DNA from: Gammaproteobacteria bacterium | GTDB taxonomy: Bacteria > Pseudomonadota > Gammaproteobacteria > Steroidobacterales > Steroidobacteraceae | Direction of reading: 5' to 3' | DNA length: 42,859 nt | NCBI GenBank assembly: GCA_025355165.1 | Contig: JANYAD010000006.1 | Coordinates: 1 to 42,859 of the forward strand | Part shown: positions 42,357-42,859 of the stretch, one piece after another | Numbering within the stretch: position 1 is the first letter of the stretch | Layout of the letters: each line of letters begins with the position of its first letter | The notes under the pieces: generated by a model | What the model saw: the letters and a program-made list of their open reading frames with translations, nothing else | Databases searched by the model: none | Told to the model about the DNA's origin: nothing | Translations under genes and position numbers: made by a program

Positions 42357-42859
42357 ATGATTCCATTCTCGATTCTCGACCTATCCCCGATCCCCATGGG
42401 CTTGACCGCAGGACATGCTCTGCACAACACGTTGGACCTTGCTCGACATGCTCAAGCATGGGGGTACCACCGGTACTGGCTGGCCGAACATCACAGCATG
42501 CCCGGAATAGCGAGCGCCGCCACCTCGATCGTCATCGCCCACGTTGCGGCGGGGACCACCACCATACGCGTCGGTGCCGGCGGCGTCATGCTGCCCAATC
42601 ACTCGCCGCTCGTCATCGCGGAACAGTTCGGTACCCTCGAGTCGCTGTACCCCGGCCGCATCGATCTGGGAGTGGGACGCGCGCCCGGCTCCGATCAAGT
42701 AACCGCGCGGGCGCTGCGGCGAAATCTCTCGACTGATGCGAATGAATTCCCTCAAGATGTAATCGAACTCAGGGACTATTTTGCGCCGGCCGAACCCGGG
42801 CAACGCGTCATCGCGGTTCCCGGCGTGGGGCTGAAAGTTCCACTCTACATTTTGGGATC
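42357..42859 (+). CDS. LLM-class flavin-dependent oxidoreductase (3' truncated)
   Basis: I translated this frame by hand; it runs off the window end. It starts [16 protein letters not shown], then [20 protein letters not shown] and [35 protein letters not shown] and [18 protein letters not shown]. These are signatures of the bacterial luciferase-like (LLM) monooxygenase family of alkanal- and FMNH2-using enzymes. The frame is complete at the N-terminus (the ATG lies 61 bases from the DUF456 start), and the C-terminal half is missing. The substrate is unknown. Confidence 0.93.
   Translation, partial: MIPFSILDLSPIPMGLTAGHALHNTLDLARHAQAWGYHRYWLAEHHSMPGIASAATSIVIAHVAAGTTTIRVGAGGVMLPNHSPLVIAEQFGTLESLYPGRIDLGVGRAPGSDQVTARALRRNLSTDANEFPQDVIELRDYFAPAEPGQRVIAVPGVGLKVPLYILG

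Noticed and set aside
1-42859. Mobile elements, prophage or CRISPR
   Set aside because: I found no transposase, integrase, terminal inverted repeats with target duplication, phage structural genes or regularly spaced repeats.

Overview
The window reads as chromosomal DNA from a Gram-negative, probably aerobic soil or freshwater gammaproteobacterium. Support comes from Tat-type and lipoprotein signals, outer-membrane and periplasmic proteins, a proteobacterial Kbp/YgaU protein, YpfJ, GlsB, PspC and BrkB families, a Fur-type operator, and moderately high GC with mixed ATG/GTG/TTG starts. The exact lineage (for example Steroidobacteraceae or Xanthomonadales relatives) is inference. No rRNA, tRNA, CRISPR array, intact insertion sequence or phage gene was recognised.

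Left part (1-13.4 kb): mostly single-gene units of catabolism and transport. These are a 5'-truncated glutathione S-transferase, a Tat-exported amidase, a cytochrome P450, a PF04185 phosphoesterase, a class C serine hydrolase, a tiny membrane ORF, a frameshifted amidohydrolase remnant, an OFA-like MFS carrier, an EamA carrier, a small hypothetical protein, an MFS carrier with an extra N-terminal membrane module, and phosphatidylserine synthase.

Middle (13.6-24.2 kb): a PEGA-like lipoprotein lies with a two-subunit molybdenum hydroxylase (IorA/IorB type) ending at a good terminator. A pirin follows, then a Fur-boxed iron-uptake trio of cupredoxin, FTR1 permease and a predicted outer-membrane protein. 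Next come a two-helix membrane protein, a sparsely coding stretch with GGGTA/TACCC palindromes, the first of two sugar-phosphate nucleotidyltransferases, and several small stress or envelope proteins.

Right part (24.2-42.9 kb): an epimerase overlaps an ATP/ADP-translocase-like carrier, and a PspC protein overlaps a glycine-zipper protein. The most unusual locus follows: a secreted LVIVD beta-propeller protein whose stop overlaps the start of a PotD-like binding protein fused to a complete copper-site cupredoxin, with no ABC permease or ATPase nearby. After it come BrkB, YpfJ, a LOG-family protein with an RNB ribonuclease, the second nucleotidyltransferase, a sorbosone-dehydrogenase-like propeller, a FecR-type protein with a Gln-rich repeat tail, a conserved hypothetical protein, Kbp, DUF456, and the start of a luciferase-like monooxygenase cut by the window end.

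The strongest candidates for an undescribed system are the propeller/SBP-cupredoxin pair (27.5-30.7 kb) and the Fur-controlled cupredoxin-FTR1-outer-membrane trio (17.8-19.8 kb).
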